A stretch of DNA of 8,306 nt from Pseudomonadota bacterium (GTDB taxonomy: Bacteria > Pseudomonadota > Alphaproteobacteria > JAKJEU01): the NCBI GenBank assembly GCA_022705265.1, contig JAKJEU010000056.1:1-8306 (forward strand). Reading direction: 5' to 3'. The notes under the pieces are model-generated. The model worked only from the letters and a program-made list of their open reading frames with translations, ran no database searches and was not told where the DNA came from. Position numbers and translations under genes: made by a program. Shown piece by piece: positions 3,296 through 8,306 of the stretch (position 1 is the stretch's first letter; each line of letters starts with the position of its first letter).

Positions 3296-6200
3296 ATGAA
3301 GAAAACATCTTTTACAGGACGCAAAAGAGTTCGTAAAAATTTCGGAAGAATTCAAGTTATTGCAGAAATGCCTAATTTGATTGAGGTACAAAAGAGTTCT
3401 TATAACCAATTCTTGCAAGTCGGTACAAAAGCGAGCAAAAGAACAGATACAGGATTGCAGGATGTTTTCAAGTCGATATTCCCTATAAAAGACTTTTTAG
3501 GTCGCGGTGAACTTGAATTCGTTAAATATGAACTTGACGAACCAAAATTCGATGTCGAAGAATGTTTAAAAAGAGGGGTTACTTTTTCAGCACCTCTTAA
3601 AGCAACTTTAAGATTAGTTGTTTGGGACATCGATGAAGATACAAAAGCAAGAAGTATCCGTGACATCAAAGAACAAGAAGTTTACATGGGTGACATTCCT
3701 TTGATGACTGAAAATGGTACTTTCGTGGTTAACGGTACCGAAAGAGTTATCGTTTCCCAAATGCACCGTTCACCTGGTGTGTTCTTTAATCACGATGGTG
3801 GTAAAACTCACTCCTCTGGTAAATATTTGTTCAATTCTCGTATCATTCCTTATCGTGGCTCATGGCTCGATTTCGAATTCGATGCAAAAGATTTAGTTTA
3901 TGTAAAAATTGACAGAAGAAGAAAACTTCCAATTACCACTTTGCTTTATGCTTTGGACAACGAAGCAACCGAAAAAGCAAGATTAGAAGGTAATTTTGAC
4001 ATCGAAAATGCCGAAGGTATGTCAAGAGAAGAAATTTTATCTTACTTCTATAAAGTCATTAATTATAAAAAAGAAAAAGCTGGCTTTGTAACTTCTTTCG
4101 TTCCAGAAAGATATAAAGGCGTTACTTTGAAACATGATTTGGTTGACGCTGATAACTTTAAATCAATGGCAAAAGCTGGCGAAAAGCTTACAATCAGAGC
4201 TTTAAGAAAATTAAAAGAAAATGGTTTTGAAAATGTTCTTGTAACTGCTGACGAATTGGCAGGACATTATTCTGCATACGATATTATTGATGAAAAAACT
4301 GGTATCATTAAGCTTGAAGCTGGTGACGAAATTTCATCAACAAAATTAGAAGAATTGTTAAAAGACGGCGCAACTGAGATTGCTGTGCTTGATATTGACC
4401 ATGTAAATGTTGGTCCATATATCAGAAACACTTTGTTAGTTGATAGCTCTGCTTCAAGAGATGATGCTTTAAGAGAAATTTATAAAATAATGCGTCCTGG
4501 TGAACCACCAACCTTGGAAACAGCAGACTCCTTATTCCGTGGTTTGTTCTTTGATATCGAAAGATACGATTTGTCAACTGTTGGTCGTGTGAAAATGAAC
4601 GCAAGACTTGATATTTCAAACGAACAAGTACCTGATACTTACAGAGTTTTGAGAAAAGACGACATTTTAAGAATTATCAAAATCTTGGTAGATTTAAAAG
4701 ACGGCCGTGGTGAAATCGATGATATCGACCACTTAGGAAACCGTCGTGTAAGGTCTGTGGGCGAATTGATGGAAAATCAATATCGTATCGGACTTTTAAG
4801 AATGGAAAGAGCAATCAAAGAAAGAATGAGTTCGGTTGATATCGACACCATTATGCCACATGATTTGGTTAATGCTAAACCTGCTGCTGCTGCGGTTCGT
4901 GAATTCTTTGGTTCATCACAATTATCACAATTTATGGATCAAACCAATCCTTTGGCTGAAATCACACATAAAAGAAGGGTTTCTGCATTAGGACCAGGTG
5001 GTTTGACCAGAGAAAGAGCAGGGTTCGAAGTTCGTGACGTTCATCCAACACATTATGGACGAATTTGCCCGATTGAAACACCAGAAGGTCAAAACATTGG
5101 TTTGATTAACTCATTATCAACTTATGCAAAAATCAACCAATACGGTTTCATCGAAAGCCCTTATAGAAAAATTACAGAAGGCAAGCTTACAAAAGAAGTT
5201 GTTTACTTATCAGCTATGGAAGAAGGCAAATACACAATTGCCCAAGCAAACGCAGAAGTTGACAGCAAAGGTAAACTCGCATCTGATTTAGTTCTTTGCA
5301 GAAGAAATGGCGACCTCGTATTCGCAAAACCAGAAGAAGTCGATTTTATCGATGTTTCTCCAAGACAATTAGTGTCAGTTGCTGCTGCATTAATTCCATT
5401 CTTGGAAAACGACGATGCGAACCGTGCTTTGATGGGATCAAACATGCAACGCCAAGCTGTTCCTTTGTTAACTGTTGACGCTCCTTATGTTGGAACTGGT
5501 ATGGAAGCTGCGGTTGGTCGCGATTCTGGTGCTGCTGTTTCTGCAAAAAGAGGTGGTATTGTTCAACAAGTTGATGCAAGAAGAATCGTTATCAAGGTTA
5601 CTGATGAAGTTTCTGCTTCTGATAGCGGTGTTGACATTTATAACCTTTCAAAATTCCAACGCTCTAACCAAAGTTCATGTATGAACCAAAGACCTATTGT
5701 TAAAGTGGGTGATGTGGTTAAGGCAAAAGACATTATTGCTGATGGTCCTTCGACTGAACTTGGTGAATTGGCTTTGGGAAGAAATGTACTTTGCGCATTT
5801 ATGTCATGGAACGGTTATAACTACGAAGACTCTATTTTGATTTCTGAAAGAATTGTGTCTGACGATGTTTTCACTTCTATTCACATTGACGAATACGAAG
5901 TAATGGCTCGTGACACAAAATTGGGTCAAGAAGAAATTACTCGCGATATTCCAAATGTCGGTGAAGAGAACCTTAAAAACCTTGACGAAGCTGGTATAAT
6001 TTATATCGGAAGCGAAGTTAAACCTGGTGATATTTTGGTTGGTAAAGTAACTCCTAAGGGTGAATCTCCAATGACACCAGAAGAAAAATTGTTAAGAGCA
6101 ATTTTCGGTGAAAAGGCTGCTGATGTTAAGGATACTTCTTTGAGAGTTCCTCCTGGTGTTAGCGGTACTGTGGTTGAGGTCAGAGTATTTAACCGTCGCG

Positions 6201-7450
6201 GTATCGAAAAAGACGAACGCTCTAAGGCGATTGAAATGGCTGAAATCGAAAGACTTGCAAAAGACAGAAATGACGAAAAAATCATTTTGGAAAGAGCATA
6301 TCAAGAAAGATTAAAGCAACTTCTTATCGGTCAAAAGACTGCTGGCAAGAAGTCAGAAGTTATTACCGAAGAATATTTGGCTAATATCGGACCTTATAAT
6401 TTAAGAAATATAGCAATCGAAGACGATGCTGTTATGGCTGCGGTTGAAGAATTGACTAAATCTTATGACGAACGAATCAAAGCTATTCAAAAGCGTTTTG
6501 ATGACAAAGTTGAAAAAGTCAAAGATGGTGATGAACTTCCACAAGGCGTGTTAAAGATGGTTAAAGTCTTTATCGCTCAAAAGAGAAAGTTACAACCTGG
6601 TGATAAAATGGCTGGTCGTCACGGAAACAAAGGTGTTATTTCAAGAATTTTACCATTAGAAGATATGCCTTATATGGAAGATGGTACTCCTATGGATATC
6701 GTGTTGAACCCACTTGGTGTGCCTTCTCGTATGAACATTGGTCAAATTTTGGAAACTCATCTTGGTTGGGCTTGTAAGGAAATTGGAAGAAAAGTCGGCA
6801 AAATGCTCGAAGATGTCCAACAAAAACAAGCTTCGGTTGAGGATTTAAGAGGCAAAATCGAAGACATTTATGGTAAGAGAGAATACAAAAACAACATCGC
6901 TGATATGAACGATGATGAAATTATGGAATTGTCTCATTACTTAACTGATGGTTTGCATATCGCAACCCCAGTTTTCGATGGCGCAAGAGAATCAGATATC
7001 GTCGAAACTTTACAAAAGGCTGACCTTCCAACTTCTGGACAAGTAACTTTGTATGATGGAAGAACTGGTGAACCGTTTGAAAGACAAGTGACAGTAGGTT
7101 ACATTTATATGTTAAAACTCCACCACTTGGTTGACGATAAAATCCATGCTCGTTCAATTGGTCCATACTCACTTGTTACGCAACAACCTCTTGGTGGTAA
7201 GGCGCAATTCGGTGGTCAAAGATTCGGGGAAATGGAAGTTTGGGCTCTTGAAGCTTATGGTGCTGCTTATACTTTACAAGAAATGTTGACAGTAAAATCT
7301 GACGATGTTTCAGGAAGAACTAAGGTCTATGAATCAATCGTTAAGGGCGAAGGCAATTTCGAAGCTGGTACACCTGAATCATTTAATGTGTTGGTCAAAG
7401 AAATGCGTTCATTATGCTTGAATGTTGAACTTAATAATAAAGAATTTTAA
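3296..7450 (+). CDS. rpoB: DNA-directed RNA polymerase subunit beta
   Basis: RpoB is the beta subunit of RNA polymerase, forming one jaw of the DNA cleft and part of the active site. The product is 1384 aa, full length for the alphaproteobacterial type, with no large insertion or break. The N-terminus TGRKRVRKNFGRIQ and the region PNLIEVQKSSYNQFL are typical. The rifampicin region lies at 539-583, and residues matching E. coli D516, H526 and S531 are unchanged (D548, H558, S563). The segment EDSILISERIV lies around 845-855, and the active-site lysines are in PGDKMAGRHGNKGV (K1104, K1112, matching E. coli K1065 and K1073). The C-terminal clamp segment contains GGKAQFGGQRFGEMEVWALE. AAGGTGGA (3280-3287) lies 8 nt before the ATG. 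rpoC follows after 21 nt, so the two large subunits are translated from one message. Confidence 0.99.
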   Translation: MKKTSFTGRKRVRKNFGRIQVIAEMPNLIEVQKSSYNQFLQVGTKASKRTDTGLQDVFKSIFPIKDFLGRGELEFVKYELDEPKFDVEECLKRGVTFSAPLKATLRLVVWDIDEDTKARSIRDIKEQEVYMGDIPLMTENGTFVVNGTERVIVSQMHRSPGVFFNHDGGKTHSSGKYLFNSRIIPYRGSWLDFEFDAKDLVYVKIDRRRKLPITTLLYALDNEATEKARLEGNFDIENAEGMSREEILSYFYKVINYKKEKAGFVTSFVPERYKGVTLKHDLVDADNFKSMAKAGEKLTIRALRKLKENGFENVLVTADELAGHYSAYDIIDEKTGIIKLEAGDEISSTKLEELLKDGATEIAVLDIDHVNVGPYIRNTLLVDSSASRDDALREIYKIMRPGEPPTLETADSLFRGLFFDIERYDLSTVGRVKMNARLDISNEQVPDTYRVLRKDDILRIIKILVDLKDGRGEIDDIDHLGNRRVRSVGELMENQYRIGLLRMERAIKERMSSVDIDTIMPHDLVNAKPAAAAVREFFGSSQLSQFMDQTNPLAEITHKRRVSALGPGGLTRERAGFEVRDVHPTHYGRICPIETPEGQNIGLINSLSTYAKINQYGFIESPYRKITEGKLTKEVVYLSAMEEGKYTIAQANAEVDSKGKLASDLVLCRRNGDLVFAKPEEVDFIDVSPRQLVSVAAALIPFLENDDANRALMGSNMQRQAVPLLTVDAPYVGTGMEAAVGRDSGAAVSAKRGGIVQQVDARRIVIKVTDEVSASDSGVDIYNLSKFQRSNQSSCMNQRPIVKVGDVVKAKDIIADGPSTELGELALGRNVLCAFMSWNGYNYEDSILISERIVSDDVFTSIHIDEYEVMARDTKLGQEEITRDIPNVGEENLKNLDEAGIIYIGSEVKPGDILVGKVTPKGESPMTPEEKLLRAIFGEKAADVKDTSLRVPPGVSGTVVEVRVFNRRGIEKDERSKAIEMAEIERLAKDRNDEKIILERAYQERLKQLLIGQKTAGKKSEVITEEYLANIGPYNLRNIAIEDDAVMAAVEELTKSYDERIKAIQKRFDDKVEKVKDGDELPQGVLKMVKVFIAQKRKLQPGDKMAGRHGNKGVISRILPLEDMPYMEDGTPMDIVLNPLGVPSRMNIGQILETHLGWACKEIGRKVGKMLEDVQQKQASVEDLRGKIEDIYGKREYKNNIADMNDDEIMELSHYLTDGLHIATPVFDGARESDIVETLQKADLPTSGQVTLYDGRTGEPFERQVTVGYIYMLKLHHLVDDKIHARSIGPYSLVTQQPLGGKAQFGGQRFGEMEVWALEAYGAAYTLQEMLTVKSDDVSGRTKVYESIVKGEGNFEAGTPESFNVLVKEMRSLCLNVELNNKEF

Positions 7451-7471
7451 TTTTTAGAGGATATAAAACTT

Positions 7472-8306
7472 ATGAATGAAGTCGTAAAAGTTTTAGGACA
7501 AGGCAATACTCCAGTAACTTTTGATGAGATTAAAATCTCTATTGCTTCGCCTGAGAAAATTAGGTCATGGTCATTTGGCGAAATCAAAAAGCCAGAAACC
7601 ATTAACTATCGTACTTTTAAACCTGAAAGAGACGGTTTGTTCTGTTCAAGGATATTTGGTCCTCAAAAAGATTATGAATGTCTTTGCGGTAAGTACAAAA
7701 GAATGAAGTACAAAGGCGTCGTTTGCGAAAAGTGCGGTGTTGAAGTAACATTGTCAAAAGTAAGACGCGAAAGAATGGGACATATCGAGCTTGCTGCTCC
7801 TGTTGCTCATATTTGGTTTTTGAAATCACTCCCAAGCCGTGTTGGTTTGCTTTTGGATATGATGTTAAAAGACCTTGAAGCTGTGCTTTATTTCGAAAAA
7901 TACATCGTTATGGAACCAGGTACAACCGATCTTAAACAATATGAACTTTTAAGCGAAGAATCATATCAAGCAAAGGTTGATACTTTTGGTGAAGATGCTT
8001 TCCGTGTTGGTATTGGTGCCGAAGCGTTAAAAGAAATTTTACAAGGCGTTAATGTCGAAAGAGAAGCTTTAAAGTTAAGAGAAGAATTAAAAGAAACTAA
8101 TTCTGATGCGAAAAAGGCTAAGATTGTAAAAAGACTTAAAATATATGAATCTTTCATCGAATCTGGCGCAAAACCAGAATGGATGGTATTAGATGTGGTT
8201 CCTGTTATCCCACCTGAATTAAGGCCTTTGGTTCCTTTGGACGGTGGAAGATTTGCAACTTCTGATTTAAATGACTTATATAGAAGAGTAATAAATAGAA
8301 ATAATA
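7472..8306 (+). CDS. rpoC: DNA-directed RNA polymerase subunit beta', N-terminal part (runs off window)
   Basis: RpoC is the beta' subunit, carrying the clamp and the catalytic Mg-binding loop of RNA polymerase. The frame is open from the ATG at 7472 to the window end, giving 278 codons of an expected 1300-1400 or more. Visible features are the early conserved stretch YRTFKPERDGLFCSRIFGP (46-64), the clamp zinc site with C70, C72, C85 and C88 (the same numbering as E. coli), and RRERMGHIELAAPVAHIWFL (from about 97). It ends in the lid/rudder-proximal segment LRPLVPLDGG...DLNDLYRRVINRNN. The catalytic NADFDGD motif lies beyond the window. AGAGGA at 7456-7461 is 10 nt before the start. The 21-nt gap after rpoB and matching codon use show one operon. 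Confidence 0.98.
   Translation, partial: MNEVVKVLGQGNTPVTFDEIKISIASPEKIRSWSFGEIKKPETINYRTFKPERDGLFCSRIFGPQKDYECLCGKYKRMKYKGVVCEKCGVEVTLSKVRRERMGHIELAAPVAHIWFLKSLPSRVGLLLDMMLKDLEAVLYFEKYIVMEPGTTDLKQYELLSEESYQAKVDTFGEDAFRVGIGAEALKEILQGVNVEREALKLREELKETNSDAKKAKIVKRLKIYESFIESGAKPEWMVLDVVPVIPPELRPLVPLDGGRFATSDLNDLYRRVINRNN

Noticed and set aside
3253..3336. Small ATG frame starting after the 21-bp stem and overlapping the rpoB start
   Set aside because: There is no ribosome-binding site, the frame is out of register with rpoB, and the peptide is lysine/asparagine-rich as expected by chance.
4910..5044. Possible rifampicin-resistance substitutions in RpoB
   Set aside because: The main resistance positions (E. 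coli D516, H526, S531) are wild type. The differences seen (T for N518, A for S522, V for I530) look like ordinary lineage variation.

Overview
The window is a conserved bacterial transcription/translation housekeeping cluster, all on the + strand, in the order (tail of a probable tRNA-Trp) – secE – nusG – rplK – rplA – rplJ – rplL – rpoB – rpoC (5' part). Protein signatures (RpoB N-terminus, rifampicin-region sequence, short SecE, RpoC zinc site) and the tRNA-Trp–secE junction suggest an AT-rich alphaproteobacterium, perhaps a host-associated or reduced-genome lineage. This is inferred from remembered family sequences; genus and species cannot be read from here. Codon use is uniform (AGA-rich arginine, every stop is TAA), with no sign of horizontal transfer.

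Layout: positions 1-8 look like the 3' end of tRNA-Trp. secE (66-257) and nusG (264-791) are 6 nt apart. A 76-nt spacer with a hairpin that may be an L1 autoregulatory site leads to rplK (868-1296) and, 6 nt later, rplA (from 1303). The rplA frame is broken near 1660: the N-terminal half stops at 1671 and the C-terminal half continues in another frame to 1972, which fits about 11 missing nucleotides. A structured 247-nt leader (1973-2219) follows. It contains a recognisable L10 leader (2018-2097) and, downstream, two mutually exclusive stems just before rplJ (2220-2726). rplL (2803-3171) follows an AT-rich 76-nt spacer. A 124-nt spacer with a near-perfect 21-bp stem precedes rpoB (3296-7450), and rpoC starts at 7472 and runs off the window end.

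Functionally the genes supply the SecYEG translocon subunit SecE, the elongation factor NusG, the ribosomal L1 and L12 stalks (L1; L11, L10, L7/L12) and the two large RNA polymerase subunits. The spacers carry RNA structures of the kind that set r-protein and polymerase output separately along one transcript.

I found no undescribed system, mobile element, CRISPR array or defence gene. The items worth a second look are the broken rplA, the alternative-structure switch candidate upstream of rplJ, and the long stem between rplL and rpoB.
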